A DNA stretch of 16,602 bases from Zygnema cylindricum (Eukaryota; Streptophyta; Zygnematophyceae; Zygnematales; Zygnemataceae): positions 1 through 16,602 of the forward strand of contig JBBHKE010000270.1 of assembly GCA_037447655.1 (NCBI GenBank). Reading direction: 5' to 3'. Both the position numbers and the translations under genes were made by a program. Shown here one piece after another: positions 1 through 8,410 of the stretch. The notes under the pieces were generated by a model. That model saw nothing but the letters and a program-made list of their open reading frames with translations. It was not told the origin of the DNA and did not search any database. Position 1 is the stretch's first letter. Every line of letters begins with the position of its first letter.

Positions 1-171
1 CTATTGAAACACCACAAACTACCCTAGACACACGTCCAACAAAGATTTTCGCAGATATCAATTATAGCAAAAAACGACAAAATAATCTATCCAGAATCTT
101 CGCGCGAAAAAGACAACGACGAGAGACGTATGCTTACATGCTTCGTTTGTGACGAATTTTCCTTTTAAAAT
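1..171. other. Unassigned left flank
   Basis: This short AT-rich stretch has no reading frame, repeat or RNA gene that I can support. It ends in the TTA that is the left target-site copy of the element that follows. Confidence 0.4.
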
Positions 172-174
172 TTA
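172..174. repeat. Target-site duplication TTA (pairs with 1252-1254)
   Basis: TTA lies immediately outside GGGTGCGT on the left and immediately outside ACGCACCC on the right at 1252-1254. This fits the TWA duplication of PIF/Harbinger transposition. Confidence 0.75.
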
Positions 175-1251
175 GGGTGCGTATCTATGTTCTTGAAACT
201 CACAGGAATAACTTTGTTATTTAGCGTAGATCCGGCGAACCCGGATTTCATGATTCAATTTGTGATGACACCCCTGATTGCTCAAAACTTTTTAGTGACG
301 CCGCATAATTTTATGTGACATTTGTAGATATTTACCTTTTCCATCCTTTGTCCATAAATGATGTCCAAGGCTGACACTGCTTCCCTGTGAGGCTGCCTTT
401 TTGGCAATTTCTATGCGCTTTGAATCTCTTTTCCTATTTGAGAAACCTATCTCATATTTGATAAAATCACAATTTTTTTTTATTTTTTTTAAACTCTTAA
501 TGGATGCAATGATTTTTCCATTCATGTGTAAAAAATTAAAGATAATAAAGAAAATCAAATAAAAATAGTCATAATAATCATAGTAAAATTTCGCCTTTAT
601 CCCGGTTAAAAAACATAGCAATGATAATTGTGGACTTTTATTTTATTAAGGCAAAAAATGTTTTCTCTAGCTTCCTATTGGTCAGCGTAAAGTCGCCTGG
701 TGGAAGGATGAAAAACAGTGATGTTTGAAGCAGAGAATGCAAGGTTGCTTGAGAGAGGCGGCTTGTGCGGCTTGCTGGGCGCCCTCAAAGATTTCTCACG
801 ATATCGTCAAATGGCATCGGAATTTTCAAACTCTTGGAATGGAAAAATTTGTACAAAACAACACGCGACAAAACAAAACAAATTGTGTACTTTAATAGAC
901 GTAAACGGACAAAAAAAAAACGAATATTGTACCTTTCGCCGTTGCTTGAATTTGTGTAAAAAAAATTACACGTGCGAATACGTGTTCTTATTTGTTTTTG
1001 GAAAATACTTTGTTTTAAAACACATCTTCTATGTGATTTAAAGAAAAGTTTGAAGACGACATTTTTTGGCGTGGTTGGGTCGGAGAACACAAGACGACAA
1101 CATGTACTACATCTTAAATTCGACGATGACGCAAAATGTACTTTTCATTTTTTCTATGTTTTTGTACGGTTAAAACTTACGATGTACGGCTCTAAGTTTA
1201 ACAGGAAAACGACAGAAAAAAACCCTTACTTTGGCACATAAAGACGCACCC
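175..1251. mobile_element. Tourist/PIF-Harbinger-like element 1 (1,077 bp)
   Basis: The left end reads GGGTGCGTATCTATGTTC and the reverse complement of the right end reads GGGTGCGTCTTTATGTGC, so the termini match as imperfect inverted repeats. They are flanked on both sides by TTA (172-174 and 1252-1254). A G-rich terminus with a TWA duplication is the signature of PIF/Harbinger and the short Tourist elements in plants. The element is long for a MITE but holds no recognisable DDE transposase. Small open frames inside (718-1041 plus; 292-621 minus) resemble nothing I can name. Both ends are similar to those of the element at 12592-13294, which supports the boundaries. I infer a non-autonomous copy. 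Confidence 0.8.
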
Positions 1252-1254
1252 TTA

Positions 1255-1532
1255 GGGTTCTAACCTATGATAGTAGGCACAAATTCACAAGTCCAACAAA
1301 AAGTTATAAATGCTAGAAAATAAAATTGAAATTCGAGTTATAACTCAATTTCGTAAGCCACTTTCTAACTGGTTAACCACGTCTAGTGACCTAAAAATAA
1401 TCGTAGAATAATCCTACGTGGCAAAATCATAGTTACCGTATGTTTGAACCTGTGTGAAACACCATTGTTATCATCACTACAGTAGTAACGATTCACAGGG
1501 TAGTGGATTGGAACATGTTTCCTCCAAGGGTA
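1255..1532. other. Unassigned spacer with small palindromes
   Basis: No gene is visible. The perfect palindrome GAGTTATAACTC lies near 1337, and the segment from about 1450 to 1500 is bounded by CCTGTG and CACAGG, so it could fold. I see no family signature. Confidence 0.4.
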
Positions 1533-1540
1533 CTTTGTAG
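1533..1540. repeat. 8-bp target-site duplication CTTTGTAG (pairs with 2820-2827)
   Basis: The partner after the right terminus is ATTTGTAG, one mismatch in eight. It directly abuts CAAAAATCGC on the left and CCTCTG on the right. Confidence 0.65.
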
Positions 1541-1597
1541 CAAAAATCGCAAAAGGTTAACCGTAACCGTGACCGACCATTAACCGACCGCCCGCGT

Positions 1598-1616
1598 CGA
1601 ATCCGGAACGGATTCG
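1598..1616. repeat. Subterminal hairpin conserved between the two hAT-like copies
   Basis: CGAATCC, a 5-nt loop and GGATTCG form a 7-bp stem. The equivalent stem appears near 16022-16040 in the inverted copy with one change. Conservation in both copies suggests a functional or at least ancestral subterminal feature. Confidence 0.55.
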
Positions 1617-1951
1617 GGTTCCAAATTTAGGGGGCCGGGCGGTTTCGAGCGGTTAATTCACACGAAAAAAAAAATTGTTACAGACGGGTAAGCAAAAAAC
1701 GAAAAAAAAAATGAAAATTGTGTACTGTCCATACAGTTGAACATTATTGTACTTTGTACTCTTGTTATCGTGGAAGGTATACGGGAGATGTGCCACTAAT
1801 TTTGTACTTATTCGAGTACGGGTGAGTATGGTTAGTTTCGGTTAACTTTTATTTTCATAAACGCGTTTTGGGTAACTGTTCACAATTTAGGAGCGTGACA
1901 TAACCCGGTCGGGCGTCGGGTGTTGAAAAGTAAGATTTCGTGCGATACCAA

Positions 1952-2760
1952 TTTAAGCCGAGATGCATGATTCGAGGCCATTTGGGACTGCTCTACCATT
2001 AGCGATATATCAGGTTTGGTGATACTTTCAGCGAACCGATACTTAACCAAGTACATACCAAAACCGGGACTACAGTACCGATCTGTGATATGACGTCACA
2101 CGTGACGATTTCCAACGGGAAATCATGTGATAGAAGACAAAACCGAGCGTCCTCATTAGACACACTTATGGAGGACACAAAAACACATGCCATTCATCCA
2201 TTGGACCACAATCTACCACTCCATGAGGCATATCACCACAAATGCACTCAGAAAGTGATAAATGGGCATGTAAGACAAGCATTTCATTAAGGCTTAAGGA
2301 ATCAAAGCATAGGGCTTATGATGCACAAGAGATGCTTTCAGAAGAGAACACCTTGTTACACATTATTTAGTGAGATGACAAGAGTGTAGACTTCATAGAC
2401 ATTTCACATCAATTACATTCAGTGTACAGATTATCCATAGAGAGTAGTTAAGAACTCAACTTTAGTCTCAGTTGAGATTAGGGATTACAAGTGTCTGAAC
2501 TTCATTGTAATCTCTTTGGGGGCTCACCTTAGCTTTCGTTAAATGACTCCTTGAATATTTTTTCTATTATAAGTTGAACTACAACTATCTTGTCTATTTT
2601 AATGTTGATTTGATTGTATCCTCTCTATTCCTCATACCTGTGTGATCTATCTCAGTGTTCATCTAGTGATTTCCTACGCTAAGTCAAATATGTATGTGGC
2701 TGCGGGGGATTCCTCTGATTGCTCAGATGGTTGTCCAAAAGCAACATCAGGTACTTAGAT
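1952..2760. other. Interior of the hAT-like element, no recognisable gene
   Basis: Short frames occur on both strands (for example 1999-2193 minus and 2090-2290 plus), but neither resembles a family I know. The stretch around 2470-2520 holds two adjacent hairpins, the second with arms GATTACAA (2483-2490) and TTGTAATC (2505-2512), followed by a G-rich run. Its style resembles retroelement LTR or untranslated sequence, but this is only an impression. Confidence 0.35.
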
Positions 2761-3261
2761 TTTGAAAATAAAAAACGGTCGGTTTTGATTATCTAAAATT
2801 TTGACTTTGGGGACCTCTGATTTGTAGTCGATTGCCTTCCGTTAGGTGAATAAAGGTGAAGTTCCATCAGACGTTTCTGTCATTGTACGGCCAACTCTAT
2901 AGCTTGGGTGAGTCGATGTTCTATCACAAAGAGTCTGTAAACCACGTGTTCTAAATTGATTGGCGACACGCAAGTTACGATCTGATATTGGATATCTTTC
3001 AGATCTTTAGTACCGACAAACTAAAGTTCAAATTTTCTTTTGCATACCATGTACCTGCGTACGAAATCATCATACGACATAACTTTTATACTTTTTACAT
3101 ACACTAATCTTTACGCCAGCTCATTTTTTAGGGTTTCTGTTTTCGAACATAACGAAAGTCCTTTGAGGGAAATAGTGTGACGACCAAAAGTTACCGAAAA
3201 TAGCGTGACGAAGGAATGTTACGAAATTACATTTTTATTTTCAATTGTATTTTTGAAAGCG

Positions 3262-3339
3262 CGTGTCATGTGCAATCTTTGTCAACTTTCGTTGGTTTTA
3301 CATCATGACACGTAGCTTAATCGTCCAACGTGTCATGAT
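3262..3339. repeat. Three alternating copies of CGTGTCATG, able to form competing hairpins
   Basis: CGTGTCATG occurs at 3262-3270, its complement CATGACACG at 3304-3312, and CGTGTCATG again at 3329-3337. The second and third copies extend to a perfect 12-bp inverted repeat, ATCATGACACGT (3302-3313) and ACGTGTCATGAT (3328-3339), with a 14-nt spacer followed by a T run. Confidence 0.7.
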
Positions 3340-3358
3340 TTTTTTTTTCTGTATCTGC

Positions 3359-3383
3359 CAACCCACCTCCTAAAGGTGGGTTG
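3359..3383. repeat. Perfect 10-bp stem, 5-nt loop hairpin
   Basis: CAACCCACCT (3359-3368) and AGGTGGGTTG (3374-3383) are exact inverted copies separated by five bases. The hairpin lies 20 bases after the inverted repeat ending at 3339. No terminator or MITE role can be assigned. Confidence 0.75.
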
Positions 3384-3725
3384 ACAATTACAGAGAAAAG
3401 TGAAGCGAGCGCTGCGCAGATGAACATCCGACGGTCAGTATTACCTCCAAGACCTTTAGAGATTATTGGCAAGATTCTTTTAAATGTTGGTTTTCTTATA
3501 AAAACAAAATAACCGGTACGATTTGGTACGGATAGTCGCGGATTATTGTAAACTTCCCCACTTTTTCCCTGATGGAACATTACCCTAATTTACTAGACTC
3601 ACGACTACAGTATACATCGAATCGTAATTAGAGTAAATAACGCTAATTTGGTCACCTTAAATTTTGGCTCTATCCCTTTAAATAGAGTAAATGATTCTAA
3701 ATTATTCATTATACTATTTAAGGCA

Positions 3726-3730
3726 AGGTT
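3726..3730. repeat. 5-bp target-site duplication AGGTT (pairs with 11501-11505)
   Basis: AGGTT precedes TGTAACAG on the left and follows the 3' LTR on the right. The uninterrupted relative (copy B, opposite strand, near 14260-14280) has a single AAGGTTTAATTAGCG at this place. A 5-bp duplication is standard for gypsy integrases. Confidence 0.85.
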
Positions 3731-3842
3731 TGTAACAGTAAAAGTGGATCGAAATTGTTCATAAATGGGTATTTAAGTGTTACGAATATAGAGTTTTGAA
3801 TTTGGTAGACGTCCGCGAAAGAATCGTACGATTTGGAGTTGT

Positions 3843-3850
3843 ATTTTAAA
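3843..3850. repeat. 8-bp target-site duplication ATTTTAAA (pairs with 4576-4583)
   Basis: Both copies are identical, and the single-copy empty site survives at 10587-10594 in the 3' LTR. Confidence 0.88.
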
Positions 3851-4575
3851 CATAGTTGTCTCGTTCGCATAATAGGCATGAAACAAACACGCGAATACTA
3901 CGCATGATACGCATTGAACGATGAAAAAAATGTTATAAAATGCGTACCTGACTACGGACCAGTACATTTCCGTACATTTACTGACAATGTTCGTACATTT
4001 TCGCACCTTTTAAAGTTATTTAAGGGATTTTTAGGGCTTTAGAGTACATTTCTTTAGATTCCGTATATTTGAGTATAATTGCCCACACTTTTCATACATG
4101 TACGTACATCGTCCGTATTTTCCGTATCTTTTAGGGTTATATATTTTAGTGTTTGTAGGGTACATTCTCGTACATTGTCATATATTTCAGTACAGCTGCG
4201 CTACACTTTTCGTACAGTTACGTACAGTGGTCGTACATTTTTGTTCATATTAGCGTAATTAAAGGGGGGGGTTTTAGGGTTTATACTTTCTAAAGTGTAT
4301 TGCCGTACTTTCTTTTATATTTCAGTACGGCTACCGAAGATTTGCCGTACCATTAGGTTTTGTAAGGTACACTTTTCGTACACGACCGTACATATCTGTT
4401 AATTTTTCGTACATTTTAAGATTTTTTAATGAATTTCTATGATTATGTTTTCCGCACGTTTTCGTACATGTTCGTACAGCAAAAACTAAACGAATTTTAC
4501 GAAAAATATAAAAGTCACGAATACTACGTAGTTTTCCGAAAAAAAGTCGAAATTCATACGAATAGGACAACTAAG
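3851..4575. mobile_element. hAT-like non-autonomous element nested in the 5' LTR (725 bp)
   Basis: The termini CATAGTTGTCTCGTTCGCAT and, in reverse complement, CTTAGTTGTCCTATTCGTAT match at 15 of 20 positions. The element is bracketed by the direct 8-mer ATTTTAAA (3843-3850 and 4576-4583). The 3' LTR has the unoccupied site with a single ATTTTAAA at 10587-10594. An 8-bp duplication with short imperfect termini beginning with C fits hAT. The interior has no credible transposase: its frames at 4331-4570 and 4429-4650 run through simple motif repeats. It is packed with TCGTACAT-like motifs. I treat it as a MITE-class derivative. Confidence 0.85.
4029..4425. repeat. Three diverged tandem units inside the nested hAT-like element
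   Basis: Units starting near 4029, 4129 and 4269 each begin with TTTTAGGG and later carry ACACTTTTCGTACA (or ACACTTTTCATACA) near 4085, 4202 and 4369. Unit lengths differ, at about 100, 140 and 155 bp. The motif CGTACA recurs many times through 3960-4490. Confidence 0.6.
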
Positions 4576-4934
4576 ATTTTAAAAGAAATAACGATTGGTG
4601 TATTTAGGCGACACCGCGTGGTCAAAATAGCAAATGGGTGTTCATTATAACGGGTTAAAGGTCAAACTAGCCTCGTAATTTCAGGCACACGTTTAAAAAG
4701 TACCAAATGAATCAATATTTCGTTTGGTATGAACGATGGTTCATTTCGTAGGTACAATTTTTAGTACGAACCGTCACTTTCACTTATTCGAATTTCGTAG
4801 GTAGTTTCGCGTGTGAAATTTGCGACGCACGTTCGTGCGAAGTGGCATTTCGTTTGGTGCGCACTTTTGCACGTAAATGTTATGTAGTGAAATGTAGCGT
4901 TTGATTTGTTAGTAAATCCTACGTAGTTAGTAAG

Positions 4935-5310
4935 ATCTTCAAAAGCAAAGGAGTGTATAAATGACCTAAAACTTTTCAAACCCTAAATTGTTACCTTTGA
5001 GAGCTTTTCAATTTTGTTGTTGCAAAATTTATGGTTGAATCTTACCTTAGAGAGCTTTCAATTTTGTTGTTGCAAAATTTGTGGGGAATTTTTTACCTTT
5101 TTGCATCAATGTTTGGGAAATTGAAGAATTGAATTTGTACTAACTTACTTTCATTTTTTGTTTTTTCAGATTTTGATCTTTTTTTTTTCAAAGGATTTGT
5201 TAAGGAGAGGTCGTCTTAGATTGGAGCAATCTGAGGACTTCAAACCTCCAGCAAATTTCTTTGGGAAATTATATTCTATCTTTCTTTTTGCTCGATTTCA
5301 TTTTGTGATA
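4935..5310 (+). other. Untranslated leader between the truncated 5' LTR and gag
   Basis: A 51-bp tandem duplication occupies 4991-5041 and 5042 to about 5091, each unit with the core TTTTGTTGTTGCAAAATTT, and a third start (TTACC) follows. A pyrimidine run ending TTTTTTCAG at 5161-5169 looks like a plant 3' splice site. No primer-binding site is recognisable. Confidence 0.6.
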
Positions 5311-6474
5311 ATGGCAAATTCTGCATGGAAACGTAAAATAGAGAATACTTTGAAAGTTTTCAAGAAGCGTACTGTGAAATTGGTCAAAAGATTTAATAAT
5401 CATGCTGCTGTTGTGGATGAAACAATATCTAAATTGAAAAGTGAATTGAAGGATGTTAAGGAAAATGGAAATGTTTCAAATCAGAAATTGGATGAGCTTA
5501 TTAATTTAGTTCACACCAAAAATGATGTTAATGACCAAAAGGGTGAGAGTGGTAAGAGAAATATCAGTTTTAGGGATGATGATCACGATAGACCTAAGAA
5601 GATAAGAGATCTGAAGTTGTCTATTAGTGAGGCACCATTCTTTGATGGTAAGAAGATTGATGAGTTAGATGCTTGGATTTTTCATATAAAGTATTATTTG
5701 GAATATATAAATTGTGATCGTGATGATTACACTTCTTTTGCTGGTAGCTATGTGATAGGTGATGCTCAGATTTGGTATTACACTCAAAAAAGGTCTAGTT
5801 TGATTCCTGAAAATGCTGATTGGGAAGCTTTTACGACCGCGATCAAATCGCGTTTCTTGTCTGTCACTTATAAATCTACAATGGAAGAAAAGTTGTTGAA
5901 CTGTAAGCAGACTGGAGATGTGAAAGACTATATTGTGGAATTTTACTCATCAAGCATTCATATCACAGGTTTGACTGATCAAAGCATTTATTAAACTATA
6001 TGAATTCTGTACTAAAATCAGAACTGAAACATCAAAATTTATTAATTTGAAGGAATTACAAGATAAGTCATTAGAATTAGAGGACCAGTTGGGGTATAAT
6101 CGGGAAACTCAATCACTCGAGGATAATGTGAATGAAGTATCAGAGTGGGGTGAGGAGGAATTTGTGGTCTGGGTCTGAATGCGGGTCTAGTAAATAGGTA
6201 GAAAAACTTCAAAGGAAATCAAAGAGATGGACAGAGTGTTAATGCACAAAACAAATTTCACAATAGAGGGGGATACATTAAGAGTCGTAAACCAAGTATT
6301 AATGCTCCAAAACCCAATCTTATCATTCCCACATGCAGTGTTTGTCATAAAAGAGGTCATAGTGCATTTGAGTGTGCACAACTGAAGAAAATTAACTGTT
6401 ATAACTGTAGAGAGGAGGGACATTTCAGCAAAGAGTGCACAAAATCGAAAAAAAAGTCACTTATTTTAATGCGG
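5311..6474 (+). pseudogene. gag: gag pseudogene (capsid region plus two zinc knuckles)
   Basis: Translation from ATG at 5311 gives 227 residues before TAA at 5992-5994. The same frame is open from 5158, but 5311 follows the leader and gives a basic, lysine-rich start typical of gypsy Gag. From about residue 105 the pattern matches the retrotransposon gag domain: an FFDG start, an ELDAW segment, GDAQIWYY, ADWEAF, an RF, and KQTGDVKDY ending in ITGLTD. The rest of Gag is broken by stops and frame changes. Downstream, two CCHC zinc knuckles of the form CX2CX4HX4C are readable at 6334-6375 and 6397-6438, separated by seven codons and in the same frame as the start. The product would package RNA in cytoplasmic particles. 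As it stands it cannot make a whole protein. Confidence 0.85.
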
Positions 6475-6626
6475 AGGTCTAGATCATTACGATAAGTATT
6501 GTACAGATAAGGGATCTCTTAAAATAGTTGATGTCAATAAAGGTCTTCGGAAAGCTATTGCATTTTACCTAGCTAAGGAGGAAGCCCTGAGGTGGGAAAC
6601 GGAAAGGACTAGCTGAAAGTCCTCAG

Positions 6627-7121
6627 TTGAGTCGACCAAATCTAGAGGTTAAGGAGTTAACTTTGGAGGGCAAGTTAACGAATAGAAAGGCTAGGGTAGC
6701 TGAATTTATTATGATGCTAACTACACTCCATAGTTTGAACAATCCTTCAGATGAAACTCTTAACAACAAACTTATGTTAGGACAGTTAAGTAACGATGAC
6801 TCCAGACAAAGTTTGAGCAGATTCGAGTCTTTAGTGGAAGGGAAACCATTGAGAGTTATGGTAGATTCAGGTGCAACACATAATTTTATTTCACACAAGT
6901 TTGTAGAGGAAAATAAAATTCCTACAGTCATAAGGGAAATACCTTTGCATGTTCATGTGGCAAATGGTAATAAGTCCACATTAAATTTACAAACTGACAC
7001 AATAGAAATTGATATTCAGGGTCATAAAATGAAAGTTGTGTGTGAAATAATAAATTTGGGTAGTGAGGAGCTATTACTAGGAAAGCCCTGGTTAACAAAA
7101 CATAACCCTCAAGTTAATTAG
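6627..7121 (+). pseudogene. pol: Retropepsin-type aspartic protease region of pol
   Basis: The 164-codon frame carries MVDSGATHNFIS, with the active-site triad Asp-Ser-Gly at residues 80-82, and the downstream LLLGKPWL segment that forms the flap-distal strand in retropepsins. The protease would cut the Gag-Pol polyprotein. This domain is the best preserved of the element, with no missing active-site residue. It ends in TAG at 7119-7121, but the same frame continues with family-like sequence, so the stop is a nonsense change within pol rather than a true end. The frame upstream of 6627 is disrupted. Confidence 0.88.
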
Positions 7122-7133
7122 GAAACCAACACC

Positions 7134-7709
7134 TTGAGAGTGAAGTTTGAGAACGGCCGAAAGGTTTTGCAAACATTACCTTCAAAGAAGTTGCATAGGA
7201 ATCATATAAATAACATAACCAAATTGGGAGTGGAAGGTTTGATTTCTGCTAAACAATTTAAAAAGCATTTAAAAGATAAAACAAATCATGCTTTCTTGTT
7301 ATTAGAAACCGAGGGAGTTATTGATGAAGGGGGGCGAGAAAACACTAACATTGATGTCATTCCTAAATCAGACACCACTAAAAATCTTGAAAAACTAGAA
7401 TCTGATTTCGTAACTGACATTAATACATCTGATGCTGCAGTTAAAGATTTGATTTTTGAATTTCGAGATAATTTCCTTAGTGATTTACCCTCAAGAAGGC
7501 CACCTTCCCGATATGTGGAACATGTTATTAACCTTGAACCTGAATGTAATCCTCATGTCACAGATTTGATTTTTGAATTTCGAGATGATTTCCTTAATGA
7601 TTTACCCTCAAGAAGGCCACCTTCCCTATATGTGGAAAATGTTATTAACCTTGAACCTGGATGTAATCCTCATGTCACAGGAATTTATAAGCACAGTTTC
7701 TTTGAGTAG
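7134..7709 (+). pseudogene. pol: Protease-RT linker of pol with an internal tandem duplication
   Basis: This is the same frame as the protease, after the TAG at 7119-7121. It covers the linker between protease and RT, which is normally poorly conserved. The last third contains a 39-codon tandem duplication (7446-7562 and 7563-7679). The frame ends with TAG at 7707-7709. RT sequence continues directly in frame after it, so this is another nonsense change. Confidence 0.8.
7446..7679 (+). repeat. 117-bp in-frame tandem duplication in pol
   Basis: The two 117-bp units begin GATTTGATTTTTGAATTTCG at 7446 and 7563. Each encodes 39 residues ending CNPHVT, and the units differ at only a few residues. 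The duplicated block lies just before RT and would repeat the region preceding its fingers. The length is a multiple of three, so the frame is kept. Confidence 0.9.
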
Positions 7710-8410
7710 GAAAAGTTAAAGAAACATAGCAAGGAGCTTCTCGAGAAAGGACATATTCAGCCCAGCAAATCACCGTACGAAGCACCAATTCTCTTCGTCA
7801 AAAAAAAGGTCGTAACGTTGAGAATGTGTGTCGACTATCGTAGCCCGAACAAGATTACAGTGAATGATAAGTATCCGTTACCTTTAATCTTTGATTTTAT
7901 AGATCGTTTGAAAGGTGCTAAATTATTTTCTTTGATACATCTGCATAGTGGCTTTATTCAGGTGCCAATTAGAACCGAAGATGTTGACAAAATTGCTTTT
8001 AGCACTAAAGTCAGTCATTTTGAATGGGTAGTACCATTTGGTTTGGCAATGCATCTACTTATCAAAGATTAATAACAAACTTTTGCAATATAGATGTGTT
8101 TGTTCAGGTTTTTATAGATGATATTCTACTTTACAACGAATTTAAAGAACAACATGTAATTCATTTAAGAAAAGTGTTGGAAAGGTTAAAGGAAAGAAAA
8201 CTATATTGAAAATTGTCAAAATCCAGTTTTCTTAAAAGTGAACAATTTTTTTTGGGACATATAGTTAGTGCGGAAGGTGTTAAAACAGATCCATCCGAAA
8301 TTATTTCAATCCAAAATAGGAAGCAACCCACTAATGTCACAGAAGTTAGATCATTTTTGGGATAGGCCACTTTTTACAAGAAATTTATCAGCAACTTCAG
8401 TATGATCTAC
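7710..8410 (+). pseudogene. pol: Reverse transcriptase region of pol, broken
   Basis: After the TAG at 7707 the frame reads KGHIQPSKSPYEAPILFV and then LRMCVDYR, the conserved fingers of gypsy RT. Motif A reads LIHLHSG: the catalytic aspartate is replaced by histidine (CAT). Near 8045 a one-base loss shifts the frame, and similarity resumes from 8024 as NASTYQRL. The catalytic FIDD motif (a YXDD variant) is present at about 8115-8126. Further in-frame stops occur at TGA 8207-8209 and at TAG just before ATFYKKFI near 8365. Downstream, LTSAP (about 8500) marks the connection region. This copy cannot synthesise DNA. Confidence 0.88.

Larger units (their letters stand above)
1541..2819 (+). mobile_element. 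hAT-like non-autonomous element (1,279 bp)
   Basis: The left terminus CAAAAATCGCAAAAGG and the reverse complement of the right terminus, CAGAGGTCCCCAAAG, agree at 10 of the first 16 positions. Four of the six mismatches are A/G, as expected from decay. The flanks CTTTGTAG (1533-1540) and ATTTGTAG (2820-2827) match at 7 of 8 bases, which is the 8-bp duplication typical of hAT. Just inside the left end are many ACCG/AACCG motifs and a GAATCC stem (1598-1616), and ACGGTCGG lies near the right end. Dense subterminal motifs are the layout of transposase binding sites in Ac-type elements. Bases 1541 to about 1950 are similar, inverted, to 15396-16097. That raises the alternative that a smaller complete copy lies inside a composite. 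No transposase is visible. Confidence 0.65.
2828..3610. other. Unassigned spacer rich in inverted repeats
   Basis: No gene is supported; the frame at 3317-3580 (minus) overlaps the hairpins and shows no family motif. A loose duplication of about 28 bp built on AATAGTGTGACGA and AATAGCGTGACGA lies near 3170-3215. The notable structures are the hairpins at 3262-3339 and 3359-3383. Confidence 0.4.
3731..4934 (+). repeat. 5' LTR, 3'-truncated and carrying a nested hAT-like insertion
   Basis: Bases 3731-3850 and 4576-4934 align with the 3' LTR at 10475-10594 and 10587-10941. Between them is the 725-bp insertion annotated separately. Similarity stops at 4934, while the 3' LTR continues for another 559 bp to 11500. 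No LTR end and no tRNA-complementary primer-binding site is seen between 4935 and the gag start. I infer a deletion that removed the U5-side end of the LTR and the primer-binding site. Confidence 0.85.

Noticed and set aside
1999-2290. Opposing small frames as envelope-like or regulatory proteins
   Set aside because: Short, mutually overlapping on opposite strands, and without a family signature.
3773-4006. 77-codon minus-strand frame in the 5' LTR
   Set aside because: It spans the junction between LTR and the nested hAT-like element, so it is an accidental chimera.
4934-5169. A spliced leader intron (GTAAG ... TTTTTTCAG)
   Set aside because: The signals look plausible, but the GTAAG coincides with the end of LTR similarity and a deletion explains the missing LTR end and primer-binding site. 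Kept only as an alternative.
6187-6931. Minus-strand frames opposite gag and protease
   Set aside because: They are antisense shadows of the plus-strand zinc-knuckle and protease coding regions.
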